From: a bacterium
Lineage (GTDB): Bacteria > Campylobacterota > Campylobacteria > Campylobacterales > Sulfurovaceae
DNA: 36,517 bases
Assembly (NCBI GenBank): GCA_018822805.1
Contig: JAHJJU010000001.1
Span: forward strand, 1 to 36,517
Direction: 5' to 3'
The position numbers and the translations under genes are program-made. Of this stretch, positions 26,869 through 35,325 are shown piece after piece. The notes beneath the pieces were generated by a model, which searched no databases, was not told the DNA's origin, and was given only the letters and a program-made list of their open reading frames with translations. The number at the start of each line of letters is the position of its first letter. The first letter of the stretch is position 1.

Positions 26869-26917
26869 GGTGCATTTTAATGCACCACAAAAAAGGTGCA
26901 ATAAATTGACACCCTAC
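26865..26917. repeat. REP-like palindromic element carrying both stop codons of convergent genes
   Basis: The outer arms GTAGGGTG (26865-26872) and CACCCTAC (26910-26917) are perfect inverted repeats. Inside are two hairpins: GGTGCATT/AATGCACC (26869-26886) and an imperfect GGTGCAAT/ATTGACACC (26895-26913). The valS stop TAG (26866-26868) and the minus-strand GGDEF/EAL gene stop TAG (26914-26916) both come from the GTAGGG arms. The same core recurs as a perfect palindrome at 35449-35474. It may also act as a bidirectional terminator, although T-runs are poor. Confidence 0.65.
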
Positions 26918-29214
26918 AGTAAAAATTTTTCTTCAAACTCTTTAGCAGAAACAGCTTTACTATATAGATAGCCTTGATAGTAAACATTTTTATCAATTTC
27001 CATGATCTTATTTCGTTGACTCTCTGTTTCCACACCTTCAATAATGATTTTATAATTAAACTGTTTCCCAATGGAAATAATACTTTTTATAAGTTCCTGA
27101 TTTTCAGGGTTTGTTAAAATGTCTTTAGTGAAGACTTTATCGATTTTAAGTACTTTAAAAGCAAATTTTTTGAGATAAGACAATGAGGAGTATCCGGTAC
27201 CAAAGTCATCAATACTGCATTCAACACCAATATTTTTTAATCGTTTAATAATATTTTGAGTTTTTGAAAAATTATCCAAAAGTGTTGTTTCCGTGAGTTC
27301 AAGTTTAAGTAGTGAAGGCTTGATAGACCCATTTGTAATGCAGGTGTTTAATTGTTCAACAAAATTGATTTCATTGAGTTGTCGAGCATTGATATTAATG
27401 GATATATATTCAAAACTATTAAATTTAGAATTTTGCCAAATAGAAAGTTGTTTACAGACTTCTTGTGCTACCCACCAACCAATTTTTGTAATCAGTCCTG
27501 ATTCGGTAGCCATTGGCAAAAAGAGATTGGGCAGAATTATACCTTTGGTAGGGTGATTCCAACGAATAAGAGCTTCTATGGCATTTAAACGGTTGTTTTC
27601 TATATGGACAATAGGTTGATAGTAGAGTTCAAGTTCATTTCTCTTTATGGCATCTTTTAAGTCATGTTGTAAAGAGGTTAACCTTTGTTGTTTAAGATCA
27701 AGCGAGTGGTCATAGAAACGAATGTTGTTTAGTCCTTCTCTTTTAGTTTGGTACATTGCCATATCGGCTTGACGTATGATTTGTTCAGTATTATTACTTT
27801 TGGGTTCTACAAGAACAATTCCAATGCTGCTGGTCATGTAAAGATCTAAACCCTCTATTTCAAAAGCAGGTTTAAAGAGTTTTTTAATTTCTAAAGCAAT
27901 GGATTGAGCTCTATCTTTAGTAACTGAAATACTTTTTTCTATATAGGGGACGATCATAATGAATTCATCACCACCGATACGACTAAGATATTTGTTTAAA
28001 ATTTTAAGTGATTTCAGTCGCTTTGCTACTTCAAGTAGGAGTTTGTCTCCCACGGTATGACCAAAAGTATCGTTAATCTGTTTAAAGTGATTTAAATCCA
28101 TATAGAAGAGGATAGAGTGATGAGCGTGATGTTCATCGTTATTAATTAGTTCTGACATGTATTCTTGGTAACTTCGTCGATTGGGTAGACCGGTTAACAT
28201 GTCGTGAAGGGAGATATGGTTAATTTGTCTATAGGCTTCATGTTCTATGGTTTTATCTTCAATCGTTCCGATACCACCGATAATTTTATTGTGTTCATCC
28301 ACCAACGCCGAACAAGTCAGATTAACCCATATTTTTTTTTCTTGAAAAGAGATATGATAGGAACCCATCTCTTCTTTTAGTGTTGGATCTTTAAGAACAT
28401 TTTGTAAGACTCTAACAACATTTTTATCTTCTAAATAGTGTAGATCAAACTCATTAAGATTTGCTTCAAGACCAAAAATCTTATAACACATGGTATTAAA
28501 ACTCATTATTTTCAATGCTTGATCATAGTAAAAAATACCAATGGGAGCCTGTTCGAGTAAAGCACTTAATTTTTTTTCTTTAACACTTAACATGTCTCTA
28601 GCCCAATGGTAACGCTCTTGATTGGTATAGGTTTCGTGAAAGAGTTGATTTAAGTGTTTATTGGCAAGGAAGAGCAAAAAATAAAACATAAGAATCAAAA
28701 GTTGTCCAACATAAGCATGGTGCATACTTGAGAAGAAGAGCATCATAAAAAGTGGAAAGAGTAAAACAGTTATAAAAATAAATGATATTCTAAAGTCCAA
28801 TATAAAACCACTCACACCACCAGCTAAACCAATGATAAAAAGAATCATAATGATTTGATAAGTATGATTTAAATCGGTAAAAAAAAGTATGGGTGTAATA
28901 CCCCATAAAAAAGAGTTCATGGTTGCTTTGATTTTGAAAAAATTGTACCATTTTGTGACATTTGATTCTTCATCTTTTTTATAATGATGATAGTCATAAT
29001 ATCGATTTATATTAAGAAGTATAAGGGCTAAAAACCAAGCGATTAAAAGAGGGGTATTTTGAATTTGTGACCAAAAAAGAAAAAGAAAAATACCAGCAAG
29101 CATAAGTGTTGATAAGAGCATTTTAGGAGTAAATGCATACAATTCTTTCGTAATTTGGTGTTTTACATTGGGAGAATGTACTTTCTCAGCGATATAATAT
29201 ATTAGACTTTTCAT
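26914..29214 (-). CDS. membrane PAS-GGDEF-EAL cyclic-di-GMP signalling protein
   Basis: This protein of about 766 residues has an N-terminal membrane region of several hydrophobic helices, a PAS domain (LLEQAPIGIFYYDQALKIMS), a GGDEF domain and an EAL domain. GGDEF is intact (RIGGDEF) and so could make cyclic-di-GMP. The EAL domain keeps EALIRW, DDFGTGYSSL, KIDKVF, EGVETE and QGYLYS, so phosphodiesterase activity is also plausible. Which activity dominates is unknown. Start: ATG 29214 (MKSLIYY) has a weak GGA ribosome site; ATG 29223 and ATG 29256 are in frame alternatives. A TATAAT -10 box lies at 29288-29293 (minus). It converges on valS with a shared palindrome. Confidence 0.88.
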   Translation of the reverse strand: MKSLIYYIAEKVHSPNVKHQITKELYAFTPKMLLSTLMLAGIFLFLFWSQIQNTPLLIAWFLALILLNINRYYDYHHYKKDEESNVTKWYNFFKIKATMNSFLWGITPILFFTDLNHTYQIIMILFIIGLAGGVSGFILDFRISFIFITVLLFPLFMMLFFSSMHHAYVGQLLILMFYFLLFLANKHLNQLFHETYTNQERYHWARDMLSVKEKKLSALLEQAPIGIFYYDQALKIMSFNTMCYKIFGLEANLNEFDLHYLEDKNVVRVLQNVLKDPTLKEEMGSYHISFQEKKIWVNLTCSALVDEHNKIIGGIGTIEDKTIEHEAYRQINHISLHDMLTGLPNRRSYQEYMSELINNDEHHAHHSILFYMDLNHFKQINDTFGHTVGDKLLLEVAKRLKSLKILNKYLSRIGGDEFIMIVPYIEKSISVTKDRAQSIALEIKKLFKPAFEIEGLDLYMTSSIGIVLVEPKSNNTEQIIRQADMAMYQTKREGLNNIRFYDHSLDLKQQRLTSLQHDLKDAIKRNELELYYQPIVHIENNRLNAIEALIRWNHPTKGIILPNLFLPMATESGLITKIGWWVAQEVCKQLSIWQNSKFNSFEYISININARQLNEINFVEQLNTCITNGSIKPSLLKLELTETTLLDNFSKTQNIIKRLKNIGVECSIDDFGTGYSSLSYLKKFAFKVLKIDKVFTKDILTNPENQELIKSIISIGKQFNYKIIIEGVETESQRNKIMEIDKNVYYQGYLYSKAVSAKEFEEKFLL

Positions 29215-29313
29215 GTGTTCCATTATATAATAATATGTATTAATTATAAACAACATAAACTGTTAGTGGATAAAAAATTATCTAGGCATTATAACTCATC
29301 TCTAAAAAAATCT

Positions 29314-29322
29314 TGCTAAAAT
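29314..29322 (+). promoter_or_regulatory. extended -10 box for rplI-hslVU
   Basis: TG-C-TAAAAT lies 43 bp before rplI. The later TATAAT (29342-29347) is too close to the ribosome site to be the main promoter and instead forms part of an inverted repeat. Confidence 0.4.
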
Positions 29323-29353
29323 TATAGATTATTAAAAAATATATAATCTATAA
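29322..29353 (+). promoter_or_regulatory. 11-bp inverted repeat before rplI (operator or leader hairpin)
   Basis: TTATAGATTAT (29322-29332) and ATAATCTATAA (29343-29353) are perfect reverse complements with a 10-nt spacer. The right arm abuts the rplI ribosome site AAAGGA (29352-29357). In RNA it would form a stem next to the ribosome site; in DNA it could be a dimer-binding operator. Confidence 0.5.
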
Positions 29354-29365
29354 AGGATTTTGAAT

Positions 29366-29812
29366 ATGAAAGTATTGCTTATAAAAGATGTAAAGAGTTT
29401 GGGTAAGACGGGTGAAATTAAAGAAGTTAAAGACGGTTATGGTCAAAACTTCTTAATAGGAAAAGGTTTGGCGAAGTTAGCGACACCTGATGTTGTGGCA
29501 AATTGGAAAGCCCAACAAGAGAGAATGGCAAAAGAATTGGCTGATACTTTAGCACGTTTAGAAAAAGAGAAAACTGAGCTTGAGGCGACTAAAATAATCA
29601 TTAAAAAGAAGTTGGCACCTGTTGGAATTCAAGGTTCAGTAAGTAAAGAAGATATTGCTAAAGCTGTTGAAGATCAATTAAATATCGTGATTGATAAAAA
29701 GAGTGTTGAACTTAAAAAAGCATTAAAATCATTGGGTGAACATAAAGTTGATGTCAAATTGGGTCATGGAATTCATGCTTTAATTAATGTAGAAGTTGTA
29801 GGGGAAGAGTAG
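29366..29812 (+). CDS. rplI: 50S ribosomal protein L9
   Basis: L9 binds 23S rRNA at the base of the L1 stalk and affects translational fidelity. The 148-residue product begins [20 protein letters not shown], followed by the conserved [14 protein letters not shown] signature of the N-terminal domain. A long connecting helix and the C-terminal domain follow. ATG 29366 is chosen over TTG 29360 because it gives the canonical L9 N-terminus and suits the AAAGGA ribosome site. It is the first gene of rplI-hslV-hslU, a group that includes era as the next gene in relatives such as Campylobacter jejuni. Confidence 0.96.
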   Translation: MKVLLIKDVKSLGKTGEIKEVKDGYGQNFLIGKGLAKLATPDVVANWKAQQERMAKELADTLARLEKEKTELEATKIIIKKKLAPVGIQGSVSKEDIAKAVEDQLNIVIDKKSVELKKALKSLGEHKVDVKLGHGIHALINVEVVGEE

Positions 29813-29814
29813 AG

Positions 29815-30345
29815 GTGTTTCATGCAACAACAATACTTGCTTATAAGGGTGAGAAAAATGCTGTTATCGGTGGAGATGGTCAAGTAAGTTTTGGCGATAC
29901 GATTTTAAAAGGTAATGCAACAAAGATTCGTTCTCTTTATAAGGGTGAAATTCTTGCTGGTTTTGCAGGAAGTACAGCTGATGCTTTTAATCTTTTTGAT
30001 ATGTTTGAGACCATCTTAATTGAGAAAAAGGGTGACTTATTAAAGTCGGTTATTGAGTTCTCTAAAATGTGGAGAAAAGATAAACATTTGCGTCAATTAG
30101 AAGCGATGATGCTGGTATTGAACAAAGAGCATATTTTTATTTTGACAGGAACTGGTGATGTTGTGGAGCCGGAAGATGGGAAAATAGCTTCTATCGGTTC
30201 GGGTGGAAATTATGCTATTTCTGCTGCTAGAGCATTGGATAAACATGCAAATATGTCAGCAAAAGAGTTGGTAGAAGAGAGTCTTAAAATCGCTGGTGAA
30301 CTTTGTATTTATACCAACACAAATATTAAAACATTGGAGCTTTAA
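29815..30345 (+). CDS. hslV: ATP-dependent protease peptidase subunit HslV
   Basis: HslV is the proteasome-like peptidase of the HslUV (ClpQY) protease. The 176-residue product begins [12 protein letters not shown]; processing should expose an N-terminal threonine nucleophile from the TT pair. The [11 protein letters not shown] and [21 protein letters not shown] blocks are family signatures. The start is GTG 29815, 2 bp after the rplI stop. The short MFHA leader is typical for HslV in this phylum. Confidence 0.96.
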   Translation: MFHATTILAYKGEKNAVIGGDGQVSFGDTILKGNATKIRSLYKGEILAGFAGSTADAFNLFDMFETILIEKKGDLLKSVIEFSKMWRKDKHLRQLEAMMLVLNKEHIFILTGTGDVVEPEDGKIASIGSGGNYAISAARALDKHANMSAKELVEESLKIAGELCIYTNTNIKTLEL

Positions 30346-31695
30346 TTGAGTAATGTTATTCCAACCAATCTCACACCAAAAGAGATTGTTTCATTTTTAG
30401 ATAAATATGTGATTGGTCAGACCAATGCTAAAAAAACCATTGCTGTGGCATTGCGTAATCGTTACAGACGTTTGCAGTTAAGTGAAGAGTTGCAAAAAGA
30501 TGTGATGCCTAAAAATATTTTGATGATAGGTAGCACTGGTGTCGGTAAAACTGAGATAGCCAGACGACTTTCTACCATGATGCGTTTGCCCTTTGTTAAA
30601 GTAGAAGCAAGTAAATTTACCGAAGTAGGTTTTGTAGGTAGAGATGTTGAGTCCATGATTCGTGATTTATCAGCCCATGCATTGAATCTTGTTCGTGAAG
30701 AGCAAAATGAATTGAATCAAGAAAAGATTGAAGCCTATATAGAAAATAAAATTATTGAAAAGCTTTTACCACCACTTCCTGCAGGGGCAAGTGAGCAGAA
30801 ACAAGCTGACTATGAAGTTTCATTTGCCAAAATGCAAGAGAAGTTTGAAAAAGGAGATTTGGATCATTTAACGATAGAAGTTGAACTACCGGCACCTACG
30901 ATAGATATCTCGAGTAGTAGCAATATTCCTCCTGAAATGGCAAATGTTCAAGAGTCTATCATTAAAGTGATTGGTGGGTTAAACAAAAAAGGTAAGAAAA
31001 AAGAGGTGACGGTTAAAGAAGCAAAATTTATCTTAGCTCATGAAGCAAGTGCAGAGCTTTTTGATGAAGAGAAGCTTAAAGATTTGGCTTTAAAAAAGAT
31101 AGAAGAGGGTGGAATCGTATTTATTGATGAAATTGATAAGATTGCTGTACCTGCAAACTCTACTTCTCGTCAAGACCCCAGTAAAGAGGGTGTCCAGAGA
31201 GATTTACTTCCTATCGTGGAAGGTTCAAACGTACAGACACGAATTGGTATGGTTAAAACAGATCATATTCTCTTTATTTCGGCCGGTGCATTTCATTTAA
31301 GTAAACCAAGCGATTTAATTCCGGAGTTACAAGGTCGTTTTCCTTTAAGAGTTGAGCTCGATTCTTTGGATGAAGAGGCACTCTATAGAATTTTAACTGA
31401 ACCTAAAAACTCACTCATTAAACAGTATGTCGCATTACTTGGTGTTGAAAAGGTAGAATTAGAGTTTCATGAAGAGGCGTTGAGAGCCATTGCAAAATAT
31501 TCTGCAACAGCCAATGAAAAAACAGAAGATATCGGTGCAAGACGTTTACATACCATTATGGAGCGAATTATTGAAGATATCTCTTTCAATGCCGATGAAC
31601 ATGCAGGACAAAAAGTAGTGATCGATAAAGCACTTATTGAAGAAAAATTAGAAAAACTTGTTGATAACGAAGATACCACTCGGTATATTTTGTAA
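30346..31695 (+). CDS. hslU: ATP-dependent protease ATPase subunit HslU
   Basis: HslU is the AAA+ unfoldase that feeds substrates into HslV. The 449-residue protein has Walker A GSTGVGKT (62-69), the inserted I-domain (about 110-240), Walker B IVFIDEID (about 256-263) and the sensor-2 segment GARRLHTIMERI. The C-terminus ends TRYIL, the kind of tail that docks into HslV. The start is TTG 30346, directly after the hslV stop codon, so the two are coupled. In relatives era follows at once; here a three-gene accessory cassette lies between. Confidence 0.97.
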   Translation: MSNVIPTNLTPKEIVSFLDKYVIGQTNAKKTIAVALRNRYRRLQLSEELQKDVMPKNILMIGSTGVGKTEIARRLSTMMRLPFVKVEASKFTEVGFVGRDVESMIRDLSAHALNLVREEQNELNQEKIEAYIENKIIEKLLPPLPAGASEQKQADYEVSFAKMQEKFEKGDLDHLTIEVELPAPTIDISSSSNIPPEMANVQESIIKVIGGLNKKGKKKEVTVKEAKFILAHEASAELFDEEKLKDLALKKIEEGGIVFIDEIDKIAVPANSTSRQDPSKEGVQRDLLPIVEGSNVQTRIGMVKTDHILFISAGAFHLSKPSDLIPELQGRFPLRVELDSLDEEALYRILTEPKNSLIKQYVALLGVEKVELEFHEEALRAIAKYSATANEKTEDIGARRLHTIMERIIEDISFNADEHAGQKVVIDKALIEEKLEKLVDNEDTTRYIL

Positions 31696-31714
31696 TTTGT
31701 TCTTACGTAAAATA

Positions 31715-31744
31715 GTTAAAAGACCATAGAAATGGGCTTTTAAC
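31715..31744. terminator. hairpin between hslU and the ABC-3C cassette
   Basis: GTTAAAAG (31715-31722) pairs with CTTTTAAC (31737-31744), with an inner CCAT/ATGG stem and an AGAA loop. It starts about 20 bp after the hslU stop and ends 43 bp before the next gene. It is followed by AT-rich sequence without a strong T-run, so termination is possible but not certain. Confidence 0.4.
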
Positions 31745-31787
31745 TTAGAAATATTTATTATTTTAATTTGTAAAAGGAGATATATAA

Positions 31788-32957
31788 ATGAGTAATACAA
31801 ATGCAGATGATAAATTAATAGGCTTTGAATATCAATTCTTTTATTTTTTACTGTCACTATTAAAAATGCAAATAGGTGATACTGTTGGGTTTGAAGTCCA
31901 AGAAGATGTTCACATTGAAAATGATGGAAAAATTACTTTTTGCCAATTAAAACATACTATCCAAACTGATTCACAAAATAAACCAAAAAATTTAACAACT
32001 TCAGATAAAGATTTATGGAAAACATTATCTTTATGGGTAAATATTATCAATAAAAAAAGTGATAAAAATGAATTTTTAAAAAACGCAAAATTTATTTTTG
32101 TTTCAAACAAGAGTAATAATGATAATAATGCATTTTTAACTCATTTCACGACTTTTCAAAATGATAAAGAGATAGATAATTTAAAAGATTTTTTAAACTC
32201 ATATAAAAATACACTTGATTCAAAAGACAAAAAGCGTGAGTATCTAAATAATATTTTATCTTTGGATGATGCACTTTTAAAAAATTTCTTTTTAAAAATA
32301 AAATTTTTACTCAATCTGAATGAAATAAGACAAAATATAAAAGATGTGCTTAAAAATGAAAAATACATCAAAAGCGATTTTAGAATTGACCAAGCTTATG
32401 AGCAACTCATAGGGTTGTTAAAAGATGATTTTTTTGAGAAAGTAATAGAAAGAGAGAAAGTACAATATTCAAGAGACGAATTTGCTCAAAAAGTTACTCC
32501 TATCTTTGAAAAAATGAGAAGTGATAAAATTCCTTTTTTTTCAAAGATAGAGCATTCAAAAGAAGTTAAAATATTAGATAGAGTATTTGCAAAACAATTA
32601 AAAGATATTGGAATAGAAGATGATGAAGAGATATATGAATATGATTATAATAGAGTTCTAACAGAGAGCAATTTAAAAGAACTTCATCAATCTAGTGAAA
32701 TAACCAAACAAGATATAGATACTTTAGATGAGAACACATTAAATAATTGGAAGCCTATTTATAGAAAAAAATATATTAGAAAAGTGGAAGACAAAGAAAA
32801 AGCTTTGGAATTTTTTTATGATATACTAGATAAAGATTTATATTTAGCAGGACAAATATTAGATAAAGCTATTTCTAATGGACAATTTATAAAATTATCA
32901 AATATTCCTAAAATTGGTTGGAAATATAATTGGAAGGAGTATGAAAATAATGAATGA
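31788..32957 (+). CDS. probable ABC-3C effector with PD-(D/E)xK-like nuclease domain
   Basis: This 389-residue protein opens with a pattern seen in restriction-like nuclease domains of Cap4/DUF4297 type: GFEYQ (12-16), a strand with FEVQEDVHI (Glu36, Glu39, Asp40), and FCQLKHT (Gln53, Lys55). Together these give the (E/D)...QxK core. The remaining two thirds is charged, mostly helical, and has no motif I recognise; it would be the family-specific C-terminal module that binds the partner proteins. A strong ribosome site (AAAAGGAG) precedes ATG 31788. It is the first of three genes with overlapping ends. In ABC-three-component systems such a protein is the variable effector; nuclease activity here is inference. 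Confidence 0.6.
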   Translation: MSNTNADDKLIGFEYQFFYFLLSLLKMQIGDTVGFEVQEDVHIENDGKITFCQLKHTIQTDSQNKPKNLTTSDKDLWKTLSLWVNIINKKSDKNEFLKNAKFIFVSNKSNNDNNAFLTHFTTFQNDKEIDNLKDFLNSYKNTLDSKDKKREYLNNILSLDDALLKNFFLKIKFLLNLNEIRQNIKDVLKNEKYIKSDFRIDQAYEQLIGLLKDDFFEKVIEREKVQYSRDEFAQKVTPIFEKMRSDKIPFFSKIEHSKEVKILDRVFAKQLKDIGIEDDEEIYEYDYNRVLTESNLKELHQSSEITKQDIDTLDENTLNNWKPIYRKKYIRKVEDKEKALEFFYDILDKDLYLAGQILDKAISNGQFIKLSNIPKIGWKYNWKEYENNE

Positions 32958-33408
32958 CACCTATAATAATATTGGAATTTCACTGGTTTCTTTTTTATCT
33001 GTAGTTCGATTTTTTGATGAAATAGATTATGCAAAAACTTTATTGATTAATCCTATATTACTTCATAATAAATCTACAGCTTATTTTAAAAGTCACATTA
33101 ACAAAGCAAAAGGGATAGAAGGTTTAATTACTTCTAAAATAGAGTTATTTGTAGGCTTCAATAAAAGGTATTATTCATTTTTAGAGATTTCTATAAATAC
33201 AATAATTATTGCTCAAAAGATGAATTTTATAACTTTATATAAAAATAGAATAATACCCAATAAAGATCAGATTGATAAATTTGATTTTACAAACAAAGAG
33301 TTAGGGAATAGGGCAATTAATATTATAGAAGCGTCACAAAGAATAGCAACTGTACTTAAAGAAGAAAATACAAATAATTTATACTTTATGTTTAGGATAG
33401 AGATATGA
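32950..33408 (+). CDS. probable ABC-3C middle component
   Basis: This 152-residue, mostly helical protein (MNDTYNNIGISLVSFLSVVR...) has no catalytic motif. Features such as a hydrophobic N-terminal helix, ILLHNKSTAYF and repeated Ile/Asn-rich segments fit the small middle component of ABC-three-component systems, which links effector and ATPase. The identification rests mainly on size and position between a nuclease-like gene and a DUF3732-type ATPase. ATG 32950 is preferred because AAGGAG (32934-32939) is 10 bp upstream. ATG 32941 would be only 1 bp from it, and TTG 32914 is less likely. It overlaps the upstream gene by 8 bp and the ATPase gene by 4 bp. Confidence 0.55.
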   Translation: MNDTYNNIGISLVSFLSVVRFFDEIDYAKTLLINPILLHNKSTAYFKSHINKAKGIEGLITSKIELFVGFNKRYYSFLEISINTIIIAQKMNFITLYKNRIIPNKDQIDKFDFTNKELGNRAINIIEASQRIATVLKEENTNNLYFMFRIEI

Positions 33409-35243
33409 AATTTTATATAAAGCATATTATATTATGGTTGAAAAATGGTAATAAAAGAACTCTTGACTTTGAAAATAATAAAGTAAATATTATTACGGGT
33501 AAACAATCTACAGGTAAATCAACTATTATAGAAATTATTGATTATTGTTTTTTTTCAAGTCAGAAAAATATGCCTGAAGGTGAGATAATTGATAAAAATG
33601 TAGAATGGTATGGAATTAATTTTGTTATTAACGATAAAGTTTTTACAATAGCAAGACATCAAGAGATAAAATTAAATCAATATTATTTTTCATCTAATGG
33701 TAATATTCCAAAATCACCTTTTATTAATATACCAGAAAAAAATATACAAAATAAAATAGATAAAGAATTTTCAATAGATTCTAATTTTATATTTTCTAAT
33801 AAAGAAAAACAATCTATATCAGCTAGACATTTTATGATATTTAATACACAAAAAAGAGATACTCTCTCTAATAAAAATAATTTATTTGATAATACGTATG
33901 AATCAAAAAATTTTCTTGTCAAGGAATTAAATAAAATATTTTATTTAGCTTTGGGTATTTCTTCTATGGAAAATCTTATTAAAATAGATTTTCATGATGA
34001 AGAACAAATAAAATTAAAAGGTTTAAAAAATAAATTAGATAACTCTAATCGTTCATCATTTAATATGGATGAAAATTTAATAAAGTTTTGTGAAGAAGCT
34101 CAAAAACTTGAAATTATCAATACAATAAATAGTAATGAAGAGTGTCTTTCTCAATTAGAACAACTTATTGAAAGATTAGATAAAATTGATAAAGATGAAG
34201 AAAATTTATTTAAAGAACAATTATCTTTAAAATTAAAAATTAATCAATTTGAAAAATATGAAAGTCAATATCAAAAGTATAAAAATGTCTTAGATAAAGA
34301 TAGTGATAGTTTAAAACCAATTGAATATTTAAAAAAAAAATTCACTGAACTCCTAAATGATGAACTACTTGATAAAGTTATTGATAATTTGGATAATGAA
34401 TTAAAAGCTATTCAAAATCATATTAAACTTCAAGATAGTACGGCAATAAATGAGTTAAACAATAAGATATATTCTTTTAAAAACCAACTAATAAACATAA
34501 ATATTGAAATAGATAAATCAATATCACAATTAAAAATAACTAATTTAACTCAAGCACAATCCTTTTTTTTAGGAAAATTAAAAGAAAAATTCAATGTATA
34601 TACATCTGAAGAAAAAGAAGAACTTCAAAATAATATTGATGAGTTAACGAAATCTATTGAACTTCAACATAAAGATATTGAAGAGTTAGATATTGATGCA
34701 ATAATTTGTATATTAGATTATTTGATGATTGAAATTTTAGAAAAAGAGAACATCAGATTAGAAGGGTATGAAAAATATCAACCTTCTTTTGATTTTAAGA
34801 AAAAAGCAATTGTTTTAAAAGAAGATAAAAAAATAATTAAAAATATTGGAAGCTCATCTAATCATCTTTTTTTACATTTAGTCTTTTTTAATGCAATACA
34901 TAGATTTTTTATACAAAAGAATATTCCATATATCCTACCCTTTGTGATTATAGACCAGATAGATAGTCCTTATTATTCAAGTAAAGATAATAATGAAAAG
35001 GTAGTTTTCTTAAACGCATTAAAAATTTTAGACAATCAAATAACTTATTGTAATAATGAATTAAATGAAGATTTTCAAATTATACTTTTAGAGCATATTG
35101 AATGGGAAGAATTAGAAAAAAGTGGATTTAAAAATTACCATTTGGTTGAGGAATGGCGAGAAGATGGTGATGGCTTAATACCAAAAAAATTAATAGAAGA
35201 TGATATTACAACAAAACGACAACCTAGCTTGTTTAATGAGTAA
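33405..35243 (+). CDS. DUF3732-type ABC ATPase of an ABC-3C system
   Basis: This 612-residue SMC/RecN-like ABC ATPase has Walker A GKQSTGKS (32-39) after an N-terminal strand set. A long coiled-coil middle follows (about 185-440), then the C-terminal half of the ATP site: a signature-like IGSSSNHLFLHL (about 480-491) and Walker B PFVIIDQIDSPY (about 511-522). The end, LVEEWREDGDGLIPKKL, matches the typical closing motif of DUF3732 proteins. This family is described as the ATPase of a class of ABC-three-component conflict systems. ATG 33405 overlaps the previous stop (ATGA). The reading frame is complete and extremely AT-rich, unlike the era and hslU genes around it. Confidence 0.8.
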   Translation: MKFYIKHIILWLKNGNKRTLDFENNKVNIITGKQSTGKSTIIEIIDYCFFSSQKNMPEGEIIDKNVEWYGINFVINDKVFTIARHQEIKLNQYYFSSNGNIPKSPFINIPEKNIQNKIDKEFSIDSNFIFSNKEKQSISARHFMIFNTQKRDTLSNKNNLFDNTYESKNFLVKELNKIFYLALGISSMENLIKIDFHDEEQIKLKGLKNKLDNSNRSSFNMDENLIKFCEEAQKLEIINTINSNEECLSQLEQLIERLDKIDKDEENLFKEQLSLKLKINQFEKYESQYQKYKNVLDKDSDSLKPIEYLKKKFTELLNDELLDKVIDNLDNELKAIQNHIKLQDSTAINELNNKIYSFKNQLININIEIDKSISQLKITNLTQAQSFFLGKLKEKFNVYTSEEKEELQNNIDELTKSIELQHKDIEELDIDAIICILDYLMIEILEKENIRLEGYEKYQPSFDFKKKAIVLKEDKKIIKNIGSSSNHLFLHLVFFNAIHRFFIQKNIPYILPFVIIDQIDSPYYSSKDNNEKVVFLNALKILDNQITYCNNELNEDFQIILLEHIEWEELEKSGFKNYHLVEEWREDGDGLIPKKLIEDDITTKRQPSLFNE

Positions 35244-35313
35244 AAGAAACGAATTTGGAAAGTAAAAATTAAATGATATATACCCATCCCAAAATAAATT
35301 CTCAATAAAAGTG

Positions 35314-35319
35314 TATAAT
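35314..35319 (+). promoter_or_regulatory. -10 box before the structured block
   Basis: TATAAT in the context GTGTATAATATTG. Transcription would begin near 35326, right at the start of the GC-richer structured block. No -35 is evident. Confidence 0.4.
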
Positions 35320-35325
35320 ATTGAA

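Noticed and set aside
31788-35243. CBASS or retron defence system
   Set aside because: The first protein has a Cap4-like nuclease pattern, but there is no CD-NTase gene and no reverse transcriptase nearby. The DUF3732-type ATPase points to ABC-3C.
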